Shown here: piece by piece, positions 18,110-28,814 of the stretch
Layout: every line of letters starts with the position of its first letter
Position numbering within the stretch: position 1 is the stretch's first letter
Assembly (NCBI RefSeq): GCF_016405965.1
Contig: NZ_JAEFCD010000006.1
Coordinates: 62,001-126,000, forward strand
DNA from: Alteromonas sp. IB21
GTDB taxonomy: Bacteria > Pseudomonadota > Gammaproteobacteria > Enterobacterales > Alteromonadaceae
Length of the DNA: 64,000 bases
Direction of reading: 5' to 3'
Notes under the pieces: generated by a model
Databases searched by the model: none
Told to the model about the DNA's origin: nothing
Seen by the model: the letters and a program-made list of their open reading frames with translations, nothing else
Made by a program: the position numbers and the translations under genes

Positions 18110-19323
18110 AGACATGGCTCGCAGTGCTTCTTACGCTGTTTCTATGTGTGTCGTTAGGCTTCAATGTTTACCTATGGATTAGCGTAAAGCAGCACAACGA
18201 CAGTGCTTATAAGCTAGAGGCAAGCTATGAGCATCGTTTACAACATGAGGCAGCGCAAGAACGTGGGACTCAAGTAAAGAGTAATGTAGAGCCCTTCAGC
18301 GAAAGACGCACCTCCACCTCCTCTTCAAAGGCTGACAGGGCTCACATCCCGTCAAATGAACGTGGAGACCTGCGCTCACCTTCGCGACAAATTAACCAAA
18401 ATGATATAGCGGCGCTGACTACCCTGCTCAATGATGGAAAGTACGCGTTACTCGCCACTGAGCTAACCAATTTTTTAAAACATGAGCCGCTCAACGAATC
18501 GCTGCTATTACTAGAAGGTGAGCTGATTGAGATGACGAAGCCTCTTCCCACGGCTCTTGTGCATTATTACGATTTAGCTGAGTTGCCTCTTTCACTTGAA
18601 ACGCTCTCGTTTATCGACAGCAAAATTGCCACTTTATATCAGCAGGCGCAAACGCAGTTAAGTCAAGACGAACAGTGGGAACTAGTTGCTAGGTTAAATG
18701 AGCCCTTGTATCAGCGAATACCCGACGCTAAACACTACACCCTCAATTTGGCTGAAGCGTACGCTTACCAGCAAAAGCTTACGCTAATGGAAGATGTACT
18801 CGCCGCTCTGCCGTTAAACGACAGAGACGCCAATATGATTCGCGATAAAGCCTATGAAATGCGCGATATGGCCAGCGCAAACACCGCACCAAGCCACAGC
18901 GAAATTGAACCCACAAGCTCGGACGCGGCTCGGTATCAAACACGCGTAGCCCTTGAACGCATTGGCGACCAATATCGTCTTGAGGCAAAGGCGCTTAACC
19001 AAAAAGCCAACATGATTTTAGATACGGGTGCCAGTACTACTGCAATATCGTCGCGATTATTTGCTCGCTTGGGCCGTATGCGAAACCTCACGTTCATTGG
19101 TAACTTCAACATTAGAACCGCGTCAGGAACCATTGAAGCCCCTCTGGTACAAATACCCCGATTTTACTTTGCTGGCTACGAGTTCAACGATGTCTCTGCC
19201 ATCGTGCTGCCCGAAGACGCTCTACCCGATGCCGACGGATTGTTGGGAATGAACGTTCTAGGTCAGTTTGACTTTGCAATAATGCCCCAGTCTAGTGAGT
19301 TGATTTTGACGGAACGTGACTAA
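18106..19323 (+). CDS. Membrane-anchored retropepsin-like aspartic protease
   Basis: A 405-residue protein: one N-terminal membrane helix (LAVLLTLFLCVSLGFNVYLW), a charged linker, a TPR-like helical region (about residues 95-250), and a C-terminal retropepsin-like domain. The active-site motif is MILDTGASTTAIS with Asp306, and ADGLLGMNVLGQFDF is the usual second conserved element. Such single-Asp domains act as dimers. The ATG at 18106 overlaps the thioesterase stop; an in-frame GTG at 18094 is the alternative start. The target is unknown; most of the protein should lie in the periplasm. Confidence 0.82.
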   Translation: MKTWLAVLLTLFLCVSLGFNVYLWISVKQHNDSAYKLEASYEHRLQHEAAQERGTQVKSNVEPFSERRTSTSSSKADRAHIPSNERGDLRSPSRQINQNDIAALTTLLNDGKYALLATELTNFLKHEPLNESLLLLEGELIEMTKPLPTALVHYYDLAELPLSLETLSFIDSKIATLYQQAQTQLSQDEQWELVARLNEPLYQRIPDAKHYTLNLAEAYAYQQKLTLMEDVLAALPLNDRDANMIRDKAYEMRDMASANTAPSHSEIEPTSSDAARYQTRVALERIGDQYRLEAKALNQKANMILDTGASTTAISSRLFARLGRMRNLTFIGNFNIRTASGTIEAPLVQIPRFYFAGYEFNDVSAIVLPEDALPDADGLLGMNVLGQFDFAIMPQSSELILTERD

Positions 19324-19391
19324 CCTATTTCAAAAGGATGTCACGATTTCACAACACTTTACCTGTTCAACTGTCATAAAGATTTGCTGTC

Positions 19392-19745
19392 TTATAGTTC
19401 GACTAAAGGAAACGTTTCAAACGCCACGCCTTCATGCCCTGTTTTCATAAAGTTGCGGATATTGGCGTGGTCGTCACCTTTGGGGTTATTGAGTACATCT
19501 TCACGATAAAAGCGCCCAAACAAAGCCAGTGTTTGTGCCTGATCTAGCTTTAAGTGCTGACCAAGTGCGAGCAGCTTGCATGAGCCGTTGTTCTGGTTTG
19601 CTTCGTTTGTTACCTCACCATTGGTGAACGCGGTGGGCGTGAAAGCGAACGCGCTATCAACGAGCGCGATAACATCGTTAAACTCGATAGTCTCTGGTGA
19701 ATTGCTAACGGCTTGAACTAAGTCTTGGGTGTTGCTGAACGTCAT
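19392..19745 (-). CDS. HopJ-family protein
   Basis: A 117-residue protein that matches the HopJ family, named from a Pseudomonas syringae effector candidate: FNDVIALVDSAFAFTPTAFTNG, then NGSCKLLALGQHLKL, and a C-terminal HANIRNFMKTGHEGVAFE. Homologues are widespread in non-pathogens with no type III secretion, as here, so the effector name is misleading. No secretion signal is seen. The function is unknown. It stands alone between the protease gene and fadH. Confidence 0.85.
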   Translation of the reverse strand: MTFSNTQDLVQAVSNSPETIEFNDVIALVDSAFAFTPTAFTNGEVTNEANQNNGSCKLLALGQHLKLDQAQTLALFGRFYREDVLNNPKGDDHANIRNFMKTGHEGVAFETFPLVEL

Positions 19746-19854
19746 ATTTATCTCATTGAAAAAAGGAAACGATAATAGCAGGTCTAGGTGACATCAACAG
19801 GCCGAAACAGGTTTGGTTTCGGTATTTTCATAAAAAATTACAGCCTTCGGCGGC

Positions 19855-19891
19855 TGGAAAAATAAACCCCTCTGAAAAAAGAAGGGTTTAT
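19855..19891 (-). terminator. Rho-independent terminator after fadH
   Basis: The stem ATAAACCC (19862-19869) with GGGTTTAT (19884-19891) is followed on the minus strand by TTTTTCC. It lies about 65 bases beyond the fadH stop. Confidence 0.65.
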
Positions 19892-19955
19892 CATCAATCC
19901 GAAGCAACTCTTAATGAGGCACTTACAATTTTAACCGCGTTTTTGCACTAGGTCG

Positions 19956-22037
<2,082 letters not shown>

Positions 22038-22106
22038 TTAAATAGCCTGTTTAAATATTGTTATATAACGCGTTTCTGCTTTTAAAACGCTTTTTTGCTT
22101 CAGTAT

Positions 22107-22122
22107 TTAAGTTGCAACTTAA
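22107..22122. promoter_or_regulatory. 16-bp perfect palindrome upstream of fadH
   Basis: TTAAGTTG followed directly by CAACTTAA, 109 bases upstream of the fadH start. Size and symmetry suit a dimeric regulator; the GTTGCAAC core resembles sites of MarR-type repressors, which is only a resemblance. Confidence 0.45.
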
Positions 22123-22184
22123 TTTTGTAATAAAAGTCTTGTAGCGCACCGATTTACAGTAGCCTCCACCTGCTCTTATCTTTA

Positions 22185-22204
22185 AAAGACCAATATTGGT
22201 CTTT
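22185..22204. promoter_or_regulatory. 20-bp perfect palindrome between crotonase and fadH
   Basis: AAAGACCAAT followed directly by ATTGGTCTTT. It lies 52 bases beyond the crotonase stop and about 190 bases upstream of fadH. It could be a regulator site for fadH or a weak terminator for the crotonase gene; the T-run after it on the minus strand is only four bases. Confidence 0.5.
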
Positions 22205-22255
22205 GAGCTTCAAGTGATAATAGCTTGCAAGATGAGCGCGCTTTTATACATAAAC

Positions 22256-23095
22256 TTACGAATTCATTTTTTTAATCGCTGGGTGCAGCGGCGGATACTC
22301 CGGCAGCGTTTTTGTTTTCTGTGCTTCCATGGCTTTGAACACGTCTTCCATTTGGAACATTCCCGCCTGCCATGTGGCCATATAAGTCAAGCTTTCTGCC
22401 ACCGTATGCTCTGCCGCGTAATTAATCATAGTCTTGGTGCCTGAAACTGCTAGCGGCGAATTCATTGCAATCTGCTGAGCTATTTTCATTACTGCTTCTA
22501 GCATTAACGCTTGATCATCGAATACCTGATTCACAAAGCCGAGCTGCTGCGCTTCTGCTGCACCAAAGTTGCGCCCGGTGTAAGCCAGCTCTTTCACGAC
22601 ACCAATAGGAATAAGCTTGGGTAGTCGTTGAAGGGTACCCACGTCAGCCGTCATACCTAATTGGGTTTCTTTAATGGTGAAAAAGGCATCTTGGGTGCAA
22701 TAGCGCATATCGCATGCACTTAGTAAATCTACAGCTCCACCAATCGCCCCGCCCTGAACAGCGCCAATAACTGGCATACGTGCCTGCTCAATGGCGGTAA
22801 AGCTATCTTGTAGCAGCATCACCATTCGGCGCATGCGTTCAGCTCTGCGCGACGGGTCGCCCTTAAAGTCTTCTTTCATGTTCAAGAACACGGATAAATC
22901 CATACCGGCAGAGAAATGCTTACCCGTAGATGAGATAACAATAACGCGGGCATTGGCTTCATCATCTATTTCACGAATAGCCGCCGGCAGCTCTGTCCAG
23001 AATTCAGGGATCATACTGTTCATTGCATCAGGGCGATTAAGTACGACGTGAGCAATATGGCCTTCTTGTTTTACTTCTAATGTAGAGTACTTCAT
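22256..23095 (-). CDS. Crotonase / enoyl-CoA hydratase family protein
   Basis: A 279-residue crotonase fold: HVVLNRPDAMNSM near residue 17, the first oxyanion-hole segment GKHFSAGMDLSVF (about 57-69), and the second, VIGAVQGGAIGGAVDLLSACD (about 108-128). A glutamate is seen at FTIKETQLG, and Asp at TADVGTLQRLP. The ADVGTLQRLPK stretch is typical of dienoyl-CoA isomerase relatives (ECH1 type), so a delta3,5-delta2,4-dienoyl-CoA isomerase is likely, fitting the fadH neighbour. It is divergent from a TetR gene, with a tandem operator between them. Confidence 0.85.
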   Translation of the reverse strand: MKYSTLEVKQEGHIAHVVLNRPDAMNSMIPEFWTELPAAIREIDDEANARVIVISSTGKHFSAGMDLSVFLNMKEDFKGDPSRRAERMRRMVMLLQDSFTAIEQARMPVIGAVQGGAIGGAVDLLSACDMRYCTQDAFFTIKETQLGMTADVGTLQRLPKLIPIGVVKELAYTGRNFGAAEAQQLGFVNQVFDDQALMLEAVMKIAQQIAMNSPLAVSGTKTMINYAAEHTVAESLTYMATWQAGMFQMEDVFKAMEAQKTKTLPEYPPLHPAIKKMNS

Positions 23096-23144
23096 GGTTT
23101 GCGCTGTCTCCTTGGGCTGTTCCTGTTAACAAATTTGAAAACTA

Positions 23145-23189
23145 GACAGCGTCAAGATAAAAGGCTATGTTGACACTGTCAAGATAAAA
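23145..23189. promoter_or_regulatory. Tandem TetR-type operator between crotonase and tetR genes
   Basis: An 18-bp element occurs twice in the same direction, at 23145-23162 and 23172-23189, with 16 of 18 bases identical and a 27-base period. The second copy sits in a palindrome TTGACA-C-TGTCAA (23170-23182); the first has GAC-AGC-GTC symmetry. The position in the divergent promoter region suggests repression of both genes by the adjacent TetR protein. Confidence 0.6.
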
Positions 23190-23233
23190 CGTTATCTATT
23201 CGTCCCAATTGCAACAACGGAAATATTTGATAT

Positions 23234-23839
23234 ATGGCTAATGCAGTACAAAGCTATCATCATGGCGATTTACGCAGTGCCCTTATAGAGGCAGCTACTG
23301 CGCGGTTGTCTGAGCATGGCGTTGATAGCCTTTCGCTGAGAAAACTGGCTGAAGATGCCGGTGTCTCTCGTACTGCGCCCTATCATCACTTTAAAGACAA
23401 AAGCGCGCTGCTAAGCGCTATTGCGGCCAAAGGGTTTAGCGACTGGCATACCGCAGCTAAACGTATATTTGATCAAGAAAATAAAACACCACAGGTGCGT
23501 TTTCGCGAATTTGTGCACGAATACATTGGCTACGCTGCCGACAACCCAGAGATGTATGAATTAATGTTTGGTCGTACTATCTGGCAGAATCAAGCGGCGA
23601 CAAGCGACCTTAAAGAAGTGGCGTTTCCGTGTTTTCAGTTTCAGGTGACCATGACGCGCTATTGGCAAGAAAAAGGCTTACTGCCAAATAATCAAGATGC
23701 CCTTCGTTTGGCTCAGGTCACGTGGGGCACGTTACATGGCATTGCAAGGTTACTGATTGACGGTATCTATGCTGACAGTAGCCATATAAAAGAAATGTGC
23801 GACTGTGCAGCGGACTTATTTATGCAAAAGCAGCCCTAA
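23234..23839 (+). CDS. TetR/AcrR-family transcriptional regulator
   Basis: A 201-residue regulator. The N-terminal helix-turn-helix reads GVDSLSLRKLAEDAGVSRTAPYHHFKDKSALLSAIAAKGF (about residues 27-65), and the C-terminal ligand domain has the WHG/TetR_C_33 look (YAADNPEMYELMFG, QVTWGTLHGIARLLIDG). It is divergent from the crotonase gene, with a tandem operator in between, so autoregulation and control of that gene, with an acyl-CoA as effector, are likely. No ligand is proven. Confidence 0.87.
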   Translation: MANAVQSYHHGDLRSALIEAATARLSEHGVDSLSLRKLAEDAGVSRTAPYHHFKDKSALLSAIAAKGFSDWHTAAKRIFDQENKTPQVRFREFVHEYIGYAADNPEMYELMFGRTIWQNQAATSDLKEVAFPCFQFQVTMTRYWQEKGLLPNNQDALRLAQVTWGTLHGIARLLIDGIYADSSHIKEMCDCAADLFMQKQP

Positions 23840-23972
23840 TCAGGCTTTAAACTAGCCGTTCTTAAAAGCGTGCGTGTTTTGTCTGTAAAAAAGTTGAAGG
23901 ACATAAACCGAGTTAGATTTTATTAGAGCGGCATAGCGAGACAGCGCCTTGCGCGTTGCCTTTTACCTCTAA

Positions 23973-25625
23973 TTACGCAGATTCCGCTCTAATTAAAGAA
24001 ACTGGCTGCCCTTCGTGGGTCGCTTTAATAAACTCTGCAGCACGTTCGGCAATCATGACGGTGGGTGCATTGGTATTGCCGCCAATCAAGCTGGGCATCA
24101 CCGAGGCATCTACCACTCTGAGGCCAGCTATACCTCTTACCCGCAATTGTGTATCCACCACCGCCATTTCATCGTCGTCACTGCCCATTTTACACGTACC
24201 GACAGGGTGATAGATGGTCTCAGCACGCTCCCGTAAAAACTCTAAAATTTCTTCATCGCTTTGGGCTTCTTCTCCTGGATACAATTCACTGCCTTGAAAC
24301 TTGTCGAAGTCTGGTGCAGATAGTAGCTTTCGGGCAATACGCACGCCTTCAATCATGACCTTCTGATCTTCTTCCGCAGACAAATAATTCGGGTCGATCA
24401 GTGCCTGATCAGCAGGGTGATTACTTTGAAGCGATATAGTGCCCCGGCTTTTCGGATATAAGCAGCATACGTGAAGGCCATATCCGTAACCAAAAGCTAG
24501 CTGTCTTCCATGGTCGTTCAAAATTGCGGGTAAGAAATGGAACTGAATGTCGGGGCCTTGTGTGGCTAAACTAGAGCTCACAAACCCGCCCGCCTCTGCA
24601 ACGTTTGATGAAAGAATGCCACTTCGTTTGAACGCATAGTCAACGCTAGCCTTCATGTAAGAAGGTAGCGCACCAAAGGCTACCGCGTACCCCTCCCGTG
24701 CTTTGCACGTATGCTGTACTATTGCATCCAGGTGATCTTGCAAGTTTTGACCAACACCCGGCAAGTCTTGCTGGACGAATATACCTTTTTCTTCAAGTTC
24801 AGCGCGTGGTCCAATGCCAGATAACATAAGCAGTTGTGGCGAGTTAATAGCGCCGCCACATAAAATTACTTCACTTTTTGCGAAGTAACGATTCACCGCG
24901 CCTTTTTCACGCACTTGAACGCCGATGGCCCGGCCTTCTTTAAGCAGCACTTTCTCTGCCGCAACTTTCGTGAGCACCGTCAAATTATTACGATGCTTAG
25001 CTTGAGAAAGGTAACCTTTAGCGGTAGAACAGCGTTGCCCGTTAATTTGGGTAACGTGATAAAAACCAAGCCCTTCCCGCTCGTCGCGATTAAAATCGTC
25101 GAGCTGTTTGTAACCGGCGAATGACGCTGCATTTACAAATGCGTCTGAAAGCACACTTGTATGACGCAGTTTGCTTACGTTTAACGGCCCGCCTGTACCG
25201 TGGTATTCGTCAGCGCCTTCTTCAAAGTTCTCAGAGCGTTTAAAATACGGCAACACATCGTCGAACGACCAGCCTTCGGCACCTTCTTCGTTCGCCCAGC
25301 GATCATAATCTTCTTTTTGGCCCCGAATGTAACACATCGCATTAACTGAGCTACTTCCGCCTAAGGTTTTACCCCGAGGCCAAAACAACTCTCTGTCATA
25401 CATTTCTTTTTGAGGTGCCGTATGATAACCCCAGCCTATTCCTTCAAAGCGGCTGAGTACAGAAAGTCCAAAAGGAATATGGATTAACGGATTAGTATCT
25501 TTAGAGCCGGCTTCTAACAGCAAAATATCGAGCGCAGGATTTTCTGACAAGCGCGTGGCAAGAACAGCACCAGCAGAGCCTCCACCTACAATAATATAAT
25601 CGTACTTGTTGGGTACTTCGCTCAT
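23973..25625 (-). CDS. GMC-family oxidoreductase (choline dehydrogenase / alkanol dehydrogenase type)
   Basis: A 550-residue flavoprotein. FAD-binding IIVGGGSAGAVLATRL is at about residues 11-26, LLLEAG follows, the GMC signature PRGKTLGGSSSVNAMCYIRG is near 83-102, and the catalytic His lies in IYHPVGTCKMGSD near residue 490. Sequence style resembles AlkJ/BetA-like alcohol dehydrogenases; the context suggests a fatty alcohol rather than choline, since no betaine genes are nearby. AAGGAG lies seven bases before the ATG. A FadR-like box is 44 bases upstream. Confidence 0.87.
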   Translation of the reverse strand: MSEVPNKYDYIIVGGGSAGAVLATRLSENPALDILLLEAGSKDTNPLIHIPFGLSVLSRFEGIGWGYHTAPQKEMYDRELFWPRGKTLGGSSSVNAMCYIRGQKEDYDRWANEEGAEGWSFDDVLPYFKRSENFEEGADEYHGTGGPLNVSKLRHTSVLSDAFVNAASFAGYKQLDDFNRDEREGLGFYHVTQINGQRCSTAKGYLSQAKHRNNLTVLTKVAAEKVLLKEGRAIGVQVREKGAVNRYFAKSEVILCGGAINSPQLLMLSGIGPRAELEEKGIFVQQDLPGVGQNLQDHLDAIVQHTCKAREGYAVAFGALPSYMKASVDYAFKRSGILSSNVAEAGGFVSSSLATQGPDIQFHFLPAILNDHGRQLAFGYGYGLHVCCLYPKSRGTISLQSNHPADQALIDPNYLSAEEDQKVMIEGVRIARKLLSAPDFDKFQGSELYPGEEAQSDEEILEFLRERAETIYHPVGTCKMGSDDDEMAVVDTQLRVRGIAGLRVVDASVMPSLIGGNTNAPTVMIAERAAEFIKATHEGQPVSLIRAESA

Positions 25626-25668
25626 TTCGCTAGCTCCTTAAGCCAAATCGAATAATGTTAACAAAACG

Positions 25669-25685
25669 TTGTGGTACGACCAGAT
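25669..25685 (-). promoter_or_regulatory. Candidate FadR box upstream of the GMC oxidoreductase gene
   Basis: TTGTGGTACGACCAGAT matches 11 of 16 defined positions of the E. coli FadR consensus AACTGGTCNGACCAGTT, and the core TGGTNNGACCA is intact. It lies 44 bases before the start codon, where a repressor would overlap the promoter. Confidence 0.4.
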
Positions 25686-25832
25686 TAGCAAACAATACTT
25701 CATCAATAAAAGAATTAAATTGTAAGATTTAAAAAATCTAATAATCCTGATAACTTAGTTTATCTATCATCGAAAAACGCTAGCCTGCTGTCAGCCACTG
25801 CATAATCATTAGCAATACCATGAGTGTGAATT

Positions 25833-26558
25833 TTGCCAAATAACCTATCGTTAAAAGACAAATGCAAAGTGTATTTTGCTCAGTGGCTTGTAAAACTGGG
25901 GAAACTGACACACGACAATTTTTCCAAGTCTGAACTGCACGGTCTGATAGCCAATAGTTTTCCCTACACATTTACGTTTGAAATCCCCATTGGCATAGGA
26001 ACCGTCAGCGTCCTTGAAGGTAACCTGATTCTGGATAGTGAACATAACCGTATTGGCCTGCAATGTTTAGCAGCGTTGAAAATTGACGTGGCAGCCACAA
26101 CCATCTATCGCGCCCACGTAGTTTTCACTCTCTCAGCTACCCCCCACTACGACAAAAACATGAGTACGCTTTATCTAATAGACTTGAAAACCGATGGCGT
26201 TAAATTAGTTAATGACAATTATGCCCTAATAAAGGATACCCAATTTTTGTTGGCTCGTTTTTTTCCAAAAAGCGTAAATAGCTTGTTCGGAGCGCCACTG
26301 AAAACCGCTTTTTCGTTGTTTAGCGCGGGCACATCAGACATCGCAGCCGACTATCTGAGGCTTTATCTATCAGGCTCGAAGCAAGCGATATTGGACTACC
26401 ACACGCCACAAATTGACAGCGCAATTAAAAACCAGATTACTCAAGAACATCTAAGCCACAACATGCGAAGCGATCACTGGCGAGAGGTTCTTTTTTCCAA
26501 GCTTGGTCAAAGTGTGCGGGTTGAAGAGAACGTGCTTCGTTTCTACCTAAGCAAATAA
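25833..26558 (+). CDS. YceB/DUF1439-like putative lipid-binding protein
   Basis: A 241-residue protein. The middle part resembles the lipid-binding-type fold of E. coli YceB (DUF1439): repeated beta strands, then VFTLSATPHYDKNMSTLYLIDLKTDGVKLV, which follows the YceB order of a Pro-x-x-Asp-Lys turn and an IYLxD strand. Unlike YceB there is no signal peptide or lipobox, so it would be cytoplasmic. The start is TTG at 25833 with no strong ribosome site; it may be mis-set. It is convergent with the wax ester synthase gene, and a role with storage lipid is a guess. Confidence 0.6.
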   Translation: MPNNLSLKDKCKVYFAQWLVKLGKLTHDNFSKSELHGLIANSFPYTFTFEIPIGIGTVSVLEGNLILDSEHNRIGLQCLAALKIDVAATTIYRAHVVFTLSATPHYDKNMSTLYLIDLKTDGVKLVNDNYALIKDTQFLLARFFPKSVNSLFGAPLKTAFSLFSAGTSDIAADYLRLYLSGSKQAILDYHTPQIDSAIKNQITQEHLSHNMRSDHWREVLFSKLGQSVRVEENVLRFYLSK

Positions 26559-26625
26559 CTTCTTCTTTGTTTCAGCCTACTGTTCTCAATACTTCACAAT
26601 TCAAAAAAAGCTCCCCACCACACCA

Positions 26626-28065
26626 TTAATGGTCTGAAACAATCGAGACCGGCACCATATCTACCTGCTCGCCGATGTCTTCAATATTTAGCCTTGGGTC
26701 ATCCACGCTCGCTTCTAACATATCAAACGCTTCTTCCACGTATCTTGCTAGCGGCTGCAACGATTCTATATTTTTATTACAGCATACTAAGCCGACGTTT
26801 GCTGTGCCCGCGTAAGTCATTAGCGTAATGTTTACTCCGCCGCCCGGTGTCATCGTAGAAATGGGATAGCAAGCTAAGAGTTCAGCATCTTTCAAGTAGC
26901 GGGTATCTTTAGGTCCAGGTACATTCGAAATTAAAATATTAGCAATTGGCTTTACTACGCTTGATAGATTTAGCCATTCAAATACTAATGCCAGCGATTG
27001 AATAACAATGGTGTAGCCGCTAAAAGCTGCAGGTCGGGCATGCTGAGCGGCGTGTTTTACAATACGATGATTGACCACAATTTGGCGCAGTCGAAGATAG
27101 GGGTCTGTTTCACCGTGGGCAAGTTGAACCGGTACAATGGCAATTTTATTACCCGTGGTTTTCTCACCGGGTTTGCGCAAATTAATCGGCATATTGGTGA
27201 ACAATGCTTTTTTAAACACCTGTCCGTGATCCTGCAGCAGTTTGTGAACGCCAATGTCAATCGCGCACAATAGCACTTCATTAGCGGTCGAACGAGTGCG
27301 CCTTGCGAGCGCCTTTACCCGCTTAAAGTCTAAGTCCATGGTCGCCACCGCTCTCCCTGCCTTTACCTGCCCTGTGAGGACGGTTTTAGTTCCTGTAAAA
27401 GGCACTGGCATATAGTGGGGGTTAACCCTTAGAATCTTCATAAAAATACGAAGAAATATAACCAGTAAATCAAAAGTCGTTTTGAGTGCGTAACCGACGC
27501 CAACAAGGCGTTTATAAAAACTGATGGGCTCATGCCGCCTGTGCCTAAGCCGTTTGACCGCCCACACCGGTGTAAACTTTGTCTCATGGGAGTGCGATAC
27601 ATAGCCAGCTTGAAACCAACGTACTAGGGTCGCTCCGTCTCCATACATGTGATGAACCCGCGCATATATCGCGAACGTATCACTGCTTTCGTCAAATATA
27701 AAATGGTATTGCCACAAAGGTTTATCGGGATCTAAACGTGAGGAATGTAGTCTCGCTACAAAGCCATCTAGTGCTTCTCTGTTTTTCACATCAGCAACGC
27801 GATGAATCTGTACGTGATAATCCATATTAAGTTTTTTAACGGGTGCAAACCCCACCGGATAACCCAACACAGTTTTTACTGCACAGTTAAATGGAGAGGT
27901 AGCACGAGCAAAGCTTCTTATCTCTTGGAACAATTGCGGGACATATTCAGCGCTTATCGCTCCGTTGGGGATGGCAAGCAGCTGCAAACAAGCGACATGT
28001 TTTGGATTTTCATCTGACTCTGTTATCCAAAATGACTTATCTAAAAAACTGAGCGTTTTTGCCAT
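26626..28065 (-). CDS. Wax ester synthase / diacylglycerol acyltransferase (WS/DGAT)
   Basis: A 479-residue O-acyltransferase. The N-terminal FLDKSFWITESDENPKHVACLQLL is the WES domain start, and the active-site motif HHxxxDG is HHMYGDG at residues 138-144. The C-terminal half has SNVPGPKD and PISTMTPGGGVNITLMTY, typical of the family. It joins acyl-CoA to fatty alcohol or diacylglycerol, producing wax ester or triacylglycerol on the inner membrane. ATG at 28065 has AAGGGA about five bases upstream; an in-frame start at 28110 would run into the tetR gene. It lies 10 bases after that gene. Confidence 0.9.
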   Translation of the reverse strand: MAKTLSFLDKSFWITESDENPKHVACLQLLAIPNGAISAEYVPQLFQEIRSFARATSPFNCAVKTVLGYPVGFAPVKKLNMDYHVQIHRVADVKNREALDGFVARLHSSRLDPDKPLWQYHFIFDESSDTFAIYARVHHMYGDGATLVRWFQAGYVSHSHETKFTPVWAVKRLRHRRHEPISFYKRLVGVGYALKTTFDLLVIFLRIFMKILRVNPHYMPVPFTGTKTVLTGQVKAGRAVATMDLDFKRVKALARRTRSTANEVLLCAIDIGVHKLLQDHGQVFKKALFTNMPINLRKPGEKTTGNKIAIVPVQLAHGETDPYLRLRQIVVNHRIVKHAAQHARPAAFSGYTIVIQSLALVFEWLNLSSVVKPIANILISNVPGPKDTRYLKDAELLACYPISTMTPGGGVNITLMTYAGTANVGLVCCNKNIESLQPLARYVEEAFDMLEASVDDPRLNIEDIGEQVDMVPVSIVSDH

Positions 28066-28075
28066 TGTTATCCCT

Positions 28076-28741
28076 TTAAGCGAAGTCGAATTGGGGTTGG
28101 TTTGCAGCACTTCTCATGAAATCGTGAGAGTTTAGCAGCTGCGATAGTTGTTTCTTTTGTTCATCTGAGAGCGCCAGCCTTGGTAGTACACTCACCATCA
28201 TTAGCGACAAAGCATGATAGCGCTGCATGGCACTGTCCATATGACTGTTTAACTCATCGAATTGGCACGACTGAGTTATGATCAATGAGATTAAGTCTAC
28301 CAGTAACGATCTATCTGATTTCGTCGCGATGAGGGTTTCTTGCTGGGCTAACGCGTCAAAAAGAAACGCCAACTGTTTGTTCAAGTTTGTCAGTATGTGC
28401 TGGCGGGGGCGAACAATAGTAGGGTATTTTTCAGCTAAATCTGCCGGACTGCGATAAAAAAAACGAAAAACGTGAATGCTATCAACGAGTAAAAATAGGT
28501 AGTACATGATTTCTTCAGGATGAAGTGTATCGAGCTTGTCTCTATTCAATACTTTATGCATTTGTTGCTCATGCATTTTCATTAATGCATTTACGATACT
28601 GTCTTTACCTTTAAAATGATAATAGAGGTTTCCTGGACTGATATCTAATTCTAAAGCGATGTCTACACTGGTCACTGTGTTTTCACCGTGTTCATTGAAC
28701 AACGTTAGCGCAGTAAGTAATATTTTTTGCGCGGTCTTCAT
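28076..28741 (-). CDS. TetR/AcrR-family regulator of the WS/DGAT gene
   Basis: A 221-residue TetR protein. The helix-turn-helix is NTVTSVDIALELDISPGNLYYHFKGKDSIVNALMKMHEQQM (about residues 20-60). The C-terminal part has the TetR_C-type look of regulators with FRFFYRSPADLAEKYP. The ATG at 28741 (MKTAQKILL) is taken; TTG at 28753 sits too close to AAGGA. It is the first gene of a two-gene operon with the wax ester synthase (10-base gap), so it probably controls storage-lipid synthesis in response to an acyl ligand. Confidence 0.85.
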   Translation of the reverse strand: MKTAQKILLTALTLFNEHGENTVTSVDIALELDISPGNLYYHFKGKDSIVNALMKMHEQQMHKVLNRDKLDTLHPEEIMYYLFLLVDSIHVFRFFYRSPADLAEKYPTIVRPRQHILTNLNKQLAFLFDALAQQETLIATKSDRSLLVDLISLIITQSCQFDELNSHMDSAMQRYHALSLMMVSVLPRLALSDEQKKQLSQLLNSHDFMRSAANQPQFDFA

Positions 28742-28814
28742 AATTGAGTCCAATCCTTTTACATAAAATATGGAAGGTCAAGATTGCTGTATAAAACACA
28801 CGGCATAAACTGCA

